Positions 42,643 through 51,889 are shown, counted from the first letter of the stretch. The stretch: 64,000 bases of DNA from Nocardia sp. NBC_01503 (GCF_036327755.1 NZ_CP109596.1:5208001-5272000), one strand, 5' to 3'. The notes: a model not told the origin generated them from the letters alone. Numbers and translations: made by a program.

Positions 42643-43335
42643 TCAGATGACGACCGGGTGGTCCTCGACCACCCGGCCACCCAGACGCACCCAGCCGTCC
42701 GAATCCCATTCGGTGAACAGCTGTGATCCCGAACCCTGGGTGATGTACAGCCCGCGCCGCAGTTTGGCGGTCAGGGCGATGGCGGCCGCACCGGTGGCCT
42801 CATCCTCGGGAACTCCCATGGCGGGGGCGAACATTCGCGTGCGCACCGCACCGCGCGCCTCATCGGTCCAGTTCCACACATAGTGCGATCCCTCGGTGAA
42901 ATCGCCGGGGTCCAGGGTGGCCAGCTCGTTCAGGTCGTCGAACTGATGAAAAGTGAAGGTGGGAGCCCACTCCGAGCGTGCTCGCACCCAGGTCATGCCA
43001 TCGGTGACCGATACATCCACCGGCCCCGCGGGTACATCGATCACCGAGACGGGATTGCCCTGCATGAACAGCCACCAGGCGGTGCCCACGGTCGGATGCC
43101 CGGCGAAGGGCAGTTCGATGGCGGGGGTGTAGATGCGCATACCGGTGCGCCCGTTCGACGGGTCCTGCACCACCACGGTTTCGCTGTATCCGGCCCGTGC
43201 CGCCAGCGCCTGATGATCGACGCCCTCGACATCGGCGGCGCGGGCGATGCCCAGCGGATTACCGAATCGGCCGGCCGCATCGGTGAACACGCGAACCACT
43301 TCGATCTGTGCGCCATCACTTTCGGGAGTGCCCAT
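42643..43335 (-). CDS. PhzF-family isomerase-like protein
   Basis: 230 aa. Family features: VVRVFTDAAGRFGNPLGI at the N-terminus, SETVVVQDP, then ELPFAGHPTVGTAWWL and, near the C-terminus, DEATGAAAIAL. It is shorter than typical PhzF (about 280 aa). The catalytic Glu of PhzF normally follows SET; here the residue after SET is Val, so isomerase activity is doubtful. A diaminopimelate-epimerase-like fold is expected. Confidence 0.85.
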   Translation of the reverse strand: MGTPESDGAQIEVVRVFTDAAGRFGNPLGIARAADVEGVDHQALAARAGYSETVVVQDPSNGRTGMRIYTPAIELPFAGHPTVGTAWWLFMQGNPVSVIDVPAGPVDVSVTDGMTWVRARSEWAPTFTFHQFDDLNELATLDPGDFTEGSHYVWNWTDEARGAVRTRMFAPAMGVPEDEATGAAAIALTAKLRRGLYITQGSGSQLFTEWDSDGWVRLGGRVVEDHPVVI

Positions 43336-43356
43336 GGGAGCCGAGCTTACCGCCGG

Positions 43357-44103
43357 TTATCGAGCGACGGGAGGGGAACATGTCCCGAGCATGTCGGCCA
43401 GTGCGCTCTTCTCGGTGGCCTGGACGGTGAGACCCCAGCGGGATTTGATCGCCACCCAGCGCCGCGCGTAATCGCACCAGTACGCGGTGCGCGGCCGCCA
43501 TTGATCCGGGGACTTGGCGCCCTTGTCCTGGTTGGCCTGCTTCTGTACCGCGAGCAGATTGCCGACGTCATTGGCGAATCGCTCACGCTGTTCCGCACTC
43601 CACTGCGAGGCTCCCGAACGCCAGGCGTCGCCGAGCGCGACCACATGATCGATCTCGATATCCGATGCCTTGAACCGGTCGTACGGCAGGCGCTCCCCGG
43701 CGTACGGATCGACGAGTACGCCCGATAACACCGTGCACGAATTACTGTCCGCCAGGCGAACTTCCGTCAGATCCCGTTTCATCACATCCTCGCGGGCGGT
43801 GCAGCCGTCCGCGAGTGTGGGCTCTCCGCCGCGTCCGGACCAGCCGGGCCCGAAGGCATTGCGATCGTAGGATTCCCAATTGCGATTCCAGGCGATGGTG
43901 AGCCGATCCAGATCTCCGCGCGCCCGCTGTGCGTCGGGTAGCGGCGTACCGGTCGGATCGGCCGCCGGGGGCTGTTGCGCGGGCTCCGCCCGCTGATTGC
44001 TCCAGAGTGTGAATCCGATCGCGGCGACCGCGGCGAGCACCACCGAAGTGGCGAGGAATTTGCGCCAGCGGTGTCGGGCAGCGGTCCGGGGGCGCGGGGG
44101 CAT
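43357..44103 (-). CDS. Exported HNH-type nuclease (DUF1524 / GmrSD C-terminal-like)
   Basis: 248 aa from the ATG at 44103. An N-terminal membrane/signal segment (FLATSVVLAAVAAIGFTLW) precedes a Pro-rich linker. The nuclease core shows SDIEIDHVVALGDAWRSGA, with the active-site His, and NLLAVQKQANQDKGAKSPDQW, as in secreted actinobacterial HNH proteins. Four cysteines lie in the mature part. Probably a nutritional or cell-surface nuclease. Confidence 0.85.
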   Translation of the reverse strand: MPPRPRTAARHRWRKFLATSVVLAAVAAIGFTLWSNQRAEPAQQPPAADPTGTPLPDAQRARGDLDRLTIAWNRNWESYDRNAFGPGWSGRGGEPTLADGCTAREDVMKRDLTEVRLADSNSCTVLSGVLVDPYAGERLPYDRFKASDIEIDHVVALGDAWRSGASQWSAEQRERFANDVGNLLAVQKQANQDKGAKSPDQWRPRTAYWCDYARRWVAIKSRWGLTVQATEKSALADMLGTCSPPVAR

Positions 44104-44243
44104 GCGGGGGAGTCTAGGTGCCCAAACGGGATGAAACGGGCAACGTTGCCAACCGGTGACCCAATTTCCGCTATCTATTGGCAAACGTCACATCGACCGT
44201 TCACCGCGCATAACGGCCATGCGCGGACCGCCCACACCGACGA

Positions 44244-44282
44244 GAGCGGGGCCGCACACCCTGACGGTGTGCGGCCCCGCTC
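44244..44282. terminator. Strong stem-loop terminator downstream of ahpD
   Basis: A perfect 17-bp stem (GAGCGGGGCCGCACACC and its complement) with a 5-base loop. It lies just 3' of the leftward ahpCD unit, in the convergent-free space between ahpD and the nuclease gene. Confidence 0.8.
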
Positions 44283-44305
44283 GTACTACGTCGGATTCCG
44301 ACCGA

Positions 44306-44845
44306 TCAGACGGCGGCCGCGGCCAGCGCCTCGGTCGACGCCACGGCCTGGCCGACACCGGCCACGATCGCGGCGGCGCGCAGCGACTCGAAGATCACCT
44401 CGCGCGAGACGCCCTCTTCACGCAGGGTGTGCTCGTGCGCCTCCAGGCAGTGCTGGCAGCCGTTGATCGAGGAGACCGCGAACGACCACAGCTCGAAATC
44501 GGCCTTCTCCACACCCGGGGTGCCGATGATCTGCATGCGCAATCCCGCGCGCAGATCGTCGTACTTACCGTCCAGGAACGCCTTGCCCCGGTAGAAGACA
44601 TTGTTCATGCCCATGATCGAGGCGGCGCCCAGTGCGGCGTTGTACGCCTGCTCGGACAGGATGTCGGCGGCCTCCTCGGCGACCTCGCGCAGCGTGGTGG
44701 CCGAACGGGTGGCGGCCGCCGACGCGAGCAGGGTGCCCCACAGCTGTTGCTCGGTCAGCACGGTGGTGCGTGCGATCGAGGACAGGTTCAGCTTGAGGTC
44801 CTTGGCGTACTCGGGCAGGGAGTTCTTCAGGTTCTCGATGGTCAC
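44306..44845 (-). CDS. ahpD: Alkyl hydroperoxidase AhpD
   Basis: 179 aa. The redox CxxC is in INGCQHCLEAHEH, with the proton-relay His of the AhpD fold. In mycobacteria AhpD reduces AhpC using lipoamide from the dihydrolipoamide system. It lies 67 bases after ahpC on the same strand, the standard ahpCD unit opposite oxyR. Confidence 0.93.
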   Translation of the reverse strand: MTIENLKNSLPEYAKDLKLNLSSIARTTVLTEQQLWGTLLASAAATRSATTLREVAEEAADILSEQAYNAALGAASIMGMNNVFYRGKAFLDGKYDDLRAGLRMQIIGTPGVEKADFELWSFAVSSINGCQHCLEAHEHTLREEGVSREVIFESLRAAAIVAGVGQAVASTEALAAAAV

Positions 44846-44912
44846 AGCGCGCGGTCCTTCAATTAGATACAGCCTTTGGGTCAGAGACTGCTTGGTTGAT
44901 CAGAAGCGAAGA

Positions 44913-45500
44913 TCAGACCGAAGCGGTCATCAGCTCGCCGGCCTTGATGGTCGGGTCGCCCTTCTTCCAGTTGCAGGCGCAGAGCTCATCGGACTGCAGT
45001 GCGTCGAGCACGCGCAGCACCTCGTCGACATTGCGGCCCACGGAACCGGCGGTGACGGAGACGAACTGGATCTCATTGTTCGGGTCCACGATGAAGGTGG
45101 CGCGGTCGGCGACGCCGTCGGCATTGAGAACGCCGGTGGCGGCGGCCAATTCGCGCTTCAGGTCGCTCAGCATGGGGAACGGGAGGGTCTTGAGCTCCTC
45201 GTGCTGGGCCCGCCACTGGAAGTGCACGAACTCGTTGTCGACGGACGCGCCGAGCACCTGGGCGTCACGATCGGCGAACTCCTCGTTCAGCTTGCCGAAG
45301 GCGGCGATCTCGGTCGGGCAGACGAAGGTGAAGTCCTTCGGCCAGAAGAACACGATCCGCCACTTACCGGCGTGATCGTCGCTCGAGATCTGGGTGAAGT
45401 AGTCGTCGGGCTGCTGAGCGTTCACCTTCGAGAGATCACCGCCGATGACTGCCGTCAGGTTGTAGGCGGGGAACTGGTCGCCGATGGTCAGCAGGGCCAT
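44913..45500 (-). CDS. ahpC: Alkyl hydroperoxide reductase / peroxiredoxin AhpC
   Basis: 195 aa from the ATG at 45500 (AGGAG upstream). Peroxidatic Cys in KDFTFVCPTEIAAF. Resolving cysteines near the C-terminus in ELCACNW, as in mycobacterial AhpC, which has a third cysteine. Reduces organic and peroxynitrite-type peroxides. First gene of the unit, divergent from oxyR. Confidence 0.95.
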   Translation of the reverse strand: MALLTIGDQFPAYNLTAVIGGDLSKVNAQQPDDYFTQISSDDHAGKWRIVFFWPKDFTFVCPTEIAAFGKLNEEFADRDAQVLGASVDNEFVHFQWRAQHEELKTLPFPMLSDLKRELAAATGVLNADGVADRATFIVDPNNEIQFVSVTAGSVGRNVDEVLRVLDALQSDELCACNWKKGDPTIKAGELMTASV

Positions 45501-45597
45501 GCTTGCTCCTCTTGTAGTCGAATCGATTGTGTCGTGACTGCCGCGAACGATCTTGCCCAAACTAGGGTGAAAGGTAAAGCCGATCGTTCGCTCTACA

Positions 45598-45627
45598 CTG
45601 ATAGGCGTGACTGATCAAACTTATCAG
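45598..45627. promoter_or_regulatory. Candidate OxyR site between oxyR and ahpC
   Basis: An inverted repeat CTGATA...TATCAG, separated by 18 bases, spans the oxyR start codon. ATAG-containing dyads in this position are known OxyR targets in mycobacteria. The wide gap makes the call tentative. Confidence 0.4.
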
Positions 45628-46515
45628 CCGACCCTTTCGCAGCTGCGTGCGTTCGTGGCGATTGCTGAATATCGCCATTTCGGTACCGCGGCGGCTCGGC
45701 TGAACGTGAGCCAACCCACGTTATCGCAGGCTTTGGCATCACTGGAAAACGGACTCGGTCTACAGCTGATCGAGCGCAGCACCCGCCGGGTATTGGTCAC
45801 ACCCGCAGGTAAACGCCTTCTGTCCCAAGCCATGGCGACGCTCGAGGCCGCTGACCGATTTGTCGCATCGGCGGCCGGATCCGGACTCGGCGGCACGCTG
45901 CGCATGGGCATAATTCCGACGGTTGCCCCATATGTGCTGCCCACCTTGCTGCCTGAGCTACGCAGGCAGCTGCCCGCACTCGTACCGCATGTGATCGAGG
46001 ATCAGACCGCGCGTCTGTTGGATGGTCTGCGCTCCGGGGTTCTGGACGTCGCGCTGCTGGCGCTCCCGGCCGATGCCAGCGGCCTGGTCGAGATTCCGCT
46101 CTACTCCGAGGAATTCGTGCTGGTCGTCCCGCGCGGGCATAAGTTCGCGGGCCGTCGCGATCTGAAACCCGCCGATATGGACGCACTTCCGCTGCTGCTG
46201 CTCGACGAGGGGCATTGTCTGCGTGATCAGACTCTGGACCTGTGCCGCACCCATGAGGCGCAGCCCGGCGCGGTGGGGGACACCCGTGCCGCCTCGCTCG
46301 CGACCGTGGTGCAGTGTGTGGCAGGCGATCTCGGGGTGACCTTGATTCCGGAGATGGCGGTCTCCGCCGAAACCTCGCGTGGCACTTTGGATATCGCGCA
46401 CTTCGCCGCACCCGCGCCCGGGCGCACCCTCGGATTGGCCTATCGCGCCTCCACCGCGCGTGGTGAGGATTACGAACGCCTGGCCGAGATCATCAGCAGT
46501 CACCGACCGCACTGA
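45607..46515 (+). CDS. oxyR: LysR-type peroxide sensor OxyR
   Basis: 302 aa, GTG start. N-terminal winged HTH (LSQLRAFVAIAEYRHFGTAA, VSQPTLSQALASLE). The effector domain carries the redox pair in DEGHCLRDQTLDLCRTHE, matching the two OxyR cysteines that form a disulfide with peroxide. Divergent from ahpCD, its usual target. Confidence 0.94.
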   Translation: MTDQTYQPTLSQLRAFVAIAEYRHFGTAAARLNVSQPTLSQALASLENGLGLQLIERSTRRVLVTPAGKRLLSQAMATLEAADRFVASAAGSGLGGTLRMGIIPTVAPYVLPTLLPELRRQLPALVPHVIEDQTARLLDGLRSGVLDVALLALPADASGLVEIPLYSEEFVLVVPRGHKFAGRRDLKPADMDALPLLLLDEGHCLRDQTLDLCRTHEAQPGAVGDTRAASLATVVQCVAGDLGVTLIPEMAVSAETSRGTLDIAHFAAPAPGRTLGLAYRASTARGEDYERLAEIISSHRPH

Positions 46516-46571
46516 CCGGGCATGCCGTGCTCCAATTGACCGGTTCGAGCGCGTCTGGTTCGCTCGAGCCC

Positions 46572-47348
46572 ATGCGGATTCACCATCTGAACTGCGGCAC
46601 CATGGCCTTCGGCCTGGTCGACCACTGCCTGCTCGTCGAGACCCGGACCGAACTCGTGCTGGTCGACACCGGATTCGGGCTGGGGTGTGTGCGGGACCGG
46701 GGGAAGATGCTGGGCCCGAGCCGATTCACCTTGGGCGTGAAACTGCGCGAATCCGAGACCGCGTTCCGGCAGATTCAGAAGCTGGGTTACGACCCGCGCG
46801 ATGTGCGGCACATCCTGCTCACCCATCTCGATCTCGATCACTCCGGCGGGCTCACCGACTTCCCGGAGGCGACCGTGCATGTGCACGGTCCCGAATTCCG
46901 CGCTGCCACCGCCACACCCACGCTGTCCGAGCGCCTGCGCTATCGCGCACAGCAGTGGGAGCACGGGCCCAAATGGATGGTGAACGAGGTCGAGGGCGGC
47001 CAGGACTGGTTCGGCTTCACCACGGTGCGGGATCTACCCGGCTTGCCGCCCGAGATTCTCGCGGTTCCGCTGGCGGGGCACACCCGCGGACATACCGGCT
47101 ACGCGATCGACAGCGGACGGGGCTGGCTGCTGCACGCGGGGGATGCCTTCCTGGTGGACAGCACCATCGATCCGGAGCAGCCGAATACGCCGTTCGCCGT
47201 GCGCGTCTACGAACAAGGTGCGATCGTGCGGGATGCCTATCGCGAGAATCAGCGCCGACTCCGTGAACTCCGGCGGCTGCAGGGCCATCAACTCAGCATC
47301 ATCAATTCGCATGACCCGGCACTGTTCGCCCGGTCGATCGGCCGGTGA
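46572..47348 (+). CDS. Metallo-beta-lactamase-fold hydrolase
   Basis: 258 aa from the ATG at 46572. Metal motif THLDLDHSGG (HxxxDH arrangement), later His residues in AGHTRGHTGY and HAGDAF, and a C-terminal INSHDP. All zinc ligands of the fold are present. Related proteins include lactonases and quorum-quenching enzymes; the substrate is unknown. The next gene overlaps its stop by 4 bases. Confidence 0.88.
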   Translation: MRIHHLNCGTMAFGLVDHCLLVETRTELVLVDTGFGLGCVRDRGKMLGPSRFTLGVKLRESETAFRQIQKLGYDPRDVRHILLTHLDLDHSGGLTDFPEATVHVHGPEFRAATATPTLSERLRYRAQQWEHGPKWMVNEVEGGQDWFGFTTVRDLPGLPPEILAVPLAGHTRGHTGYAIDSGRGWLLHAGDAFLVDSTIDPEQPNTPFAVRVYEQGAIVRDAYRENQRRLRELRRLQGHQLSIINSHDPALFARSIGR

Positions 47349-47809
47349 GTAGCCGTCCCTGGGCGCGCCGGTTGCCCGCCGGCGACGCCCCGCTGTTCGT
47401 CTATGGGACGCTGCGGTTTCCGGAAATATTGCACGAATTGATCGGCGGCACAACGCACTTGCTGCCCGCAGAGTTGCCGCGACGGCGGGTCGCGGTCCTG
47501 CCCGGCAAAGTGTACCCGGGCCTGGTGTACGCCGATTCCGGTGCCGCACAAGGCTTTCTGCTCACCGGCCTGACCCGGACGCAATGGTGCGTGCTGGACG
47601 AGTTCGAGGACGACGAATACGACCTGGCCCCGGTTCTGGTGCACGCGGGAGAGCGGGCGATCTACGCGTGGACCTACGCCTGGACCGCTGACGTCGACGC
47701 AGCGGATTGGTCGGCCGCGGATTTCGCCGCCACCCACCTGACGAACTACGTCGAGCAGTGCAGGAGACTGACGCCGGGAATTGCGCCGGGCACCGTCCGC
47801 ATTCCCTGA
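47345..47809 (+). CDS. Gamma-glutamylcyclotransferase-like (AIG2/GGCT) protein
   Basis: 154 aa, GTG start overlapping the previous stop (GTGA). FVYGTLRFPEI is the substrate-binding YGTLR motif of the GGCT fold. The catalytic Glu is probably in VLDEFEDDEYD. Cyclises gamma-glutamyl groups to 5-oxoproline in known members. Translational coupling to the metallo-hydrolase suggests a joint pathway. Confidence 0.85.
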   Translation: MSSRPWARRLPAGDAPLFVYGTLRFPEILHELIGGTTHLLPAELPRRRVAVLPGKVYPGLVYADSGAAQGFLLTGLTRTQWCVLDEFEDDEYDLAPVLVHAGERAIYAWTYAWTADVDAADWSAADFAATHLTNYVEQCRRLTPGIAPGTVRIP

Positions 47810-47881
47810 GCGGGCGCGGTGCGTGCAATGCCTGCACCGCTATCATTGATTGCACCCCTGACCTGGGAAGGACTGATCGCC

Positions 47882-48163
47882 ATGGCTGCTCGTACACGAC
47901 GTGAGCAACGTCCGATTCTCGCGTCTCTGACAATCCGCAAGCTGCCCGCCGATGTGAAGGAACGTCTGCGGCGCCGGGCCAGCGAGCACGGGCAATCCAT
48001 GGAAGCCGAGGCCCGCGACATCCTCGAGGCCGCGACAAAGCCGAACCCGGCGGAGAACCCGCTGTCCGGTGCCGCGCTCATCGAGCGATTGGCGAGCCTG
48101 CGTGAGGCCATGGAGACCGAAGGGCTGGACCCGACGATCAGGGACAGGCACGTCGAAGCGTGA
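47882..48163 (+). CDS. Ribbon-helix-helix antitoxin, FitA/VapB type
   Basis: 93 aa from the ATG at 47882 (GGGAAGGA upstream). The N-terminus ILASLTIRKLPADVKERLRRR and the helix HGQSMEAEARDIL form a FitA-type RHH domain; the C-terminal part would wrap the toxin. It overlaps the PIN toxin gene by 4 bases and probably represses the operon. Confidence 0.88.
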   Translation: MAARTRREQRPILASLTIRKLPADVKERLRRRASEHGQSMEAEARDILEAATKPNPAENPLSGAALIERLASLREAMETEGLDPTIRDRHVEA

Positions 48164-48582
48164 TCATCCTGGACACGAACGTCATCTCCGCGTTGATGAC
48201 CCCCGAGAAAGCGCCGGACGTCGCCGAGTGGGTGTCATCGCTCGATGAGTTCTGTACGACAGCGATCACGACGCAGGAGGTCACGCAGGGCATCATGCCG
48301 TTGCCGGAAGGTAAGCGGAAACGTGCTCTTTTGGCGGTGGCGGACGCGGTATTCGCGCCTTTGCACGACGCAGGCCGAGTGCTGCCGTACGACTACCGAG
48401 CCGCTGTCTGCTATGCCCATTTGATGGAGAAGCGGCCCGTTCCGGGTGTCAGTGAGATTTTCGATGCGCAGATCAGCGCAATCGCGCTGCTGCATAGCGC
48501 GACCGTGGCAACTCGGCAGGTGAAGGATTTCCAGGGCCGAGGATTCGCGGTGTTCGATCCGTGGACACGTAAGACTCACTAG
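48160..48582 (+). CDS. PIN-domain toxin, FitB/VapC type
   Basis: 140 aa, GTG start. Acidic active-site residues are visible: ILDTNVISALM (first Asp), TTQEVTQGI (Glu), and FDAQISAIALLH (Asp), with a later VKDFQG. A predicted ribonuclease held in check by the overlapping antitoxin. Intact type II toxin-antitoxin pair. Confidence 0.9.
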   Translation: MIILDTNVISALMTPEKAPDVAEWVSSLDEFCTTAITTQEVTQGIMPLPEGKRKRALLAVADAVFAPLHDAGRVLPYDYRAAVCYAHLMEKRPVPGVSEIFDAQISAIALLHSATVATRQVKDFQGRGFAVFDPWTRKTH

Positions 48583-48622
48583 GCAGGGCCAGCGCTGCCA
48601 CGCGCGCCCGACGTCTATTTGG

Positions 48623-48962
48623 GTGCCCAGCATTCTGCTCCCCGGTCCGGATCCGGCGACGCTGCTGCGCACGGTCGAAACCGAGCGCGCCACCAAAATC
48701 TTCTGCCCGCCGACGGTGTGGTTGTCGCTGCTGCGGCATCCCGATTTCGACAAGTACGATCTGTCGTCGCTGCGCAAGGGGTACTACGGGGCCGGCATCA
48801 TGCCGGTCGGGGTGCTGCACGAATTGCAAACAGCAGCTCGCGGGGTTCAAGGTGCCGAAGTTCGTGGCGTTCGTCGAGGCCCTGCCCGAGAACCCGAGCG
48901 GCAAGATCCTCAAGCGCGAATTGCGCACGGCGCACGCGCATCTCGCCGAACCACCCCGCTAG
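48623..48962 (+). pseudogene. Acyl-CoA ligase (AMP-binding) gene with internal deletion
   Basis: The first part encodes FCPPTVWLSLLRHPDFDKYD and LSSLRKGYYGAGIMPV, an internal segment of fatty-acyl-AMP/CoA ligases. After about 48825 another frame encodes LAGFKVPKFVAFVEALPENP and PSGKILKRELR, the extreme C-terminus with the catalytic Lys. The ~200 residues between and the ~200 before are absent. A deletion remnant immediately after the toxin gene. Confidence 0.8.
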
Positions 48963-48968
48963 CGGCGG

Positions 48969-49412
48969 TCAGAAGTCCGCGATCCGATCCAGGTGTTCGA
49001 TATTGGCGACATCGGCGGGGTCGTCGCTGGCGGCCCCGCCGAACCAGCCGTCCAGGATCTCGGCCAGCAGGGCCCGCGAGGTCAGCCGCAGGCTCAGCGC
49101 CAGCACATTCGCGTCGTTCCACCGCCGCGCCCCCGCGGCGGTATAGCTGTCGACGCAGAGCGCGGCCCGGATTCCCGGCACCTTGTTGGCGGCGATCGAC
49201 GCCCCCGTTCCGGTCCAGCAGCACACCACGGCCTGTTCGGCTCGCCCCTCCGCGACATCCCACGCCGCCGCGGCGCTGCCCCAGGCCCAGTCATCGCGCT
49301 CATCGGGCTCCAGCGCCCCGTGCACGAAGACCTCGTGCCCGCGCCGGGTCAATTCGGTCACCAGCGCCCCCGCCACCCCGGTGTCTTCATCCGCAGCTAC
49401 CGAAATACGCAT
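48969..49412 (-). CDS. RpiB/LacA/LacB-family sugar-phosphate isomerase-like protein
   Basis: 147 aa from the ATG at 49412. ISVAADEDTGVAGALV matches the N-terminal strand-loop, and CCWTGTGASIAANKVPGIRAALC the GTGxGxxxxANK active-site loop of RpiB. The catalytic Cys of RpiB may correspond to the first Cys of that motif. Ribose-5-phosphate or related isomerisation is likely. Confidence 0.85.
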   Translation of the reverse strand: MRISVAADEDTGVAGALVTELTRRGHEVFVHGALEPDERDDWAWGSAAAAWDVAEGRAEQAVVCCWTGTGASIAANKVPGIRAALCVDSYTAAGARRWNDANVLALSLRLTSRALLAEILDGWFGGAASDDPADVANIEHLDRIADF

Positions 49413-49490
49413 ACGGACATTCTGCCCGCCTAGAATCCGATTGATCACCGTCTCTGCTGTTTCGACCCTCACGAGAGGGGTGATCGACCG

Positions 49491-50219
49491 ATGATCACCA
49501 TCAGATTCGCCGCCTTCGCCGCCGTCGCGACGCTCACCGGAGCGCTTTTCACCGCCTGGTCGGGGACCGCGGGCTCGGGGGCCGCCCAGGCCTATGGCCC
49601 GTGGTCGTGCGCGGCCGGTAACCCGCTACAACCCACGGCCGAACTCTTCGGCACCTGGAATACCGCCACCATCACCGATCCGGCCGATCCGCGTCTGGAC
49701 GATCCGCTCACGCAGTTCGATATCGAGGTGAACCTCACCGCGGCAATGGAACTCGGGCTCACCGTGCATTCCGAGCCCATTGACGGCGTCTTCTGGTCAC
49801 AGGAGTCGCGGCAGATCACCTATGAGCCCGCGCGCCGGTTCGAGTTGGCCTGTACCGGGCGCGACAATCTCTGCTGGATCGCCGACGATCTGCGCGTGCG
49901 CTACCACCGGGAGGCCGTGCTGGGGCTGGAGTATCTGCCCGCCTCCGATGACCGCGCCGACGGATTCGCCGTCACGGTCCCGGGTGTCGACCGCACCCGC
50001 CTGCACGACGCGCTACTGGCCGACCCCGCCGCACGCGACACGCTGGGCGGCGGCTCGGTCACCGAAGACGGCAATCTGATTCTGGTGGCCGACCGCGCCG
50101 ACCTGCCTGCGGTCCGATCATTCGTCGAATCGCTTGGTGCCCAATGGGATCCAGCTGGCATTCGGTACGGTGACCGCCAATACGTCACCGGTTACTGCAC
50201 CCCTGGCGTCTACTTCTGA
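49491..50219 (+). CDS. Secreted protein of unknown function
   Basis: 242 aa. Signal peptide (FAAFAAVATLTGALFTAWSG), then a mature domain with paired cysteines (WSCAAG...ELACTG, NLCWIA, GYCTPG). Acidic and beta-rich. No family recognised. Alone, rightward, with a terminator after it. Confidence 0.7.
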   Translation: MITIRFAAFAAVATLTGALFTAWSGTAGSGAAQAYGPWSCAAGNPLQPTAELFGTWNTATITDPADPRLDDPLTQFDIEVNLTAAMELGLTVHSEPIDGVFWSQESRQITYEPARRFELACTGRDNLCWIADDLRVRYHREAVLGLEYLPASDDRADGFAVTVPGVDRTRLHDALLADPAARDTLGGGSVTEDGNLILVADRADLPAVRSFVESLGAQWDPAGIRYGDRQYVTGYCTPGVYF

Positions 50220-50239
50220 CCGGTCTCGCGCCGCTCGCG

Positions 50240-50272
50240 CGGCGACTCGACCTGAGGTTGGTCGAGTCGCCG
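50240..50272. terminator. Bidirectional stem-loop terminator
   Basis: A perfect 13-bp stem (CGGCGACTCGACC and its complement) with a 7-base loop between the secreted-protein gene and the convergent accD. Confidence 0.78.
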
Positions 50273-50335
50273 TGGCCTCGCGTGGTCTATCTCCGGTACC
50301 CGCGTGTGCGCTGAATCCTATTGTGCCCGAGTGGA

Positions 50336-51889
50336 TTACATCGGGTAGATGGAGTGCTTGCGGGGGTTGAACTCCGGCTTGAGCGGCTGCTTGGTGCGCA
50401 GCAGGCGCAGTGCGTGGCGGATCTCCAGACGGGTGCGGACCGGTTCGATGACCGCGTCGATATAGCCGCGTTCGGCGGCGATCCACGGGGTGGCGACCGT
50501 CTCGTTGTACTGGTTGACCATGAATTCGCGTGCCGCCGCGCGGTGCTCCTCCGGGATGGCCGCGAGCTGGCGCTTGCCGAGCAGGTCGACCGCGCTCTCC
50601 GCGCCGATGACCGCGATGCGCGCGGTCGGCCAGGCGAAGCTGAAATCGGCGCCCACCTGGCGGGCCCCCATCATGCCGTAGGCGCCGCCGTATGACTTGC
50701 GCACCACCAGATTGATGATCGGCACCGTCGCCTCGATGATCGCGCGGGGGACTCGACCGCCGCGGATGATCACTCCGGCGGCCTCTTCCGACAATCCGGG
50801 CAGCACGCCCGGGGTGTCGGCAATGAAGATCAGCGGAATATTGAAGGCGTCGCAGAGTCGGATGAAGTAGGTCGACTTGTCCGAGCAGGCGGCGTCGATG
50901 GCGCCGCCCAGCACCAGCGGCTGATTGGCGATGACACCGACCGGGAAACCGTCGACGCGGGCGAAGCCGGTGATCAGGTTCGGGGCGAAAGCCGCACGGA
51001 TCTCATGGAATTCGCCGTCGTCGAAGATGCGCAGCAGAATCTCGTGCATGTCGTAGCCGGCGCGATCGGAGTCCGGGATGATCTTGTCGAGCTCGCGGTC
51101 GGTATCGGTGATCTCCGGTTCCAGGCCGGGATTCACGATCGGCGGCTGTTCGACGCAGCTGGTCGGCATATAGCTCAGGTAGTTACGCGCCCACTCGTAG
51201 GCTTCCTGTTCGGTCTCGGCCACGTGGTGCAGGGTGCCGCGTTCGGCCTGCACCTTCGCGCCACCGAGATCCTCGGCGCTGACGTCCTCACCATTGACGG
51301 CCTTGATCACATCCGGACCCGTGACGAACATGTACGAATCCTTGGTGCCGATCAGCACATCGGTGTTGATCGGACCGTAAACCGAACCGGCGGCGCACTT
51401 TCCGAGAATGATCGACACCTGCGGCACATACCCCGACAGCTTCTCCAGCACCCGGGAGATATCGCCGAACGAGGCCAGCGACCCCACCGCGTCCTGAATT
51501 CGCGCGCCGCCCGAATCATTGATGGTCACCACGGGGCAGGCATTGTCGAACGCGAACTGCAAGGCGCGCATGAACTTCTGTGCCGAGGTGACGCCCACCG
51601 ATCCGCCGTACACGGTTTGATCGTGAGAGATCACCACCACCGGGCGCCCGCCGATCAAACCGCGCCCGGTGACCAGCCCATCCCCGTAGAGCGCATCGGT
51701 CTGTCCCGGTTGCCGAGCCAATGCCCCCGTCTCGATGAAGGTCCCCTTGTCCAGCAACATATCCACTCGCTGCCGAACACTGGGGATGCCCTTCTTGTCC
51801 CGTTTGGCAACCCCGGCTTCCCCAGCCGGTTCCGCGGCCATCTCCAGAATCTTGGCCAACTCATCGAGCTTCGCCCGGGTACCGATCAC
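50336..51889 (-). CDS. accD: Acyl-CoA carboxylase beta (carboxyltransferase) subunit
   Basis: 517 aa from the GTG at 51889. The carboxyltransferase domains show RQRVDMLLDKGTFIETGALA, VTINDSGGARIQDAVGSL, the GKCAAGSVYGP region and, in the C-terminal half, IFIADTPGVLPG and VRKSYGGAYGMMGARQVGAD. This is the AccD group with oxyanion glycine loops for acyl-CoA and carboxybiotin. It could carboxylate acetyl- or propionyl-CoA, or long-chain acyl-CoA for mycolate synthesis. No biotin carboxylase subunit is nearby, so it shares an AccA from elsewhere. Confidence 0.92.
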   Translation of the reverse strand: MIGTRAKLDELAKILEMAAEPAGEAGVAKRDKKGIPSVRQRVDMLLDKGTFIETGALARQPGQTDALYGDGLVTGRGLIGGRPVVVISHDQTVYGGSVGVTSAQKFMRALQFAFDNACPVVTINDSGGARIQDAVGSLASFGDISRVLEKLSGYVPQVSIILGKCAAGSVYGPINTDVLIGTKDSYMFVTGPDVIKAVNGEDVSAEDLGGAKVQAERGTLHHVAETEQEAYEWARNYLSYMPTSCVEQPPIVNPGLEPEITDTDRELDKIIPDSDRAGYDMHEILLRIFDDGEFHEIRAAFAPNLITGFARVDGFPVGVIANQPLVLGGAIDAACSDKSTYFIRLCDAFNIPLIFIADTPGVLPGLSEEAAGVIIRGGRVPRAIIEATVPIINLVVRKSYGGAYGMMGARQVGADFSFAWPTARIAVIGAESAVDLLGKRQLAAIPEEHRAAAREFMVNQYNETVATPWIAAERGYIDAVIEPVRTRLEIRHALRLLRTKQPLKPEFNPRKHSIYPM

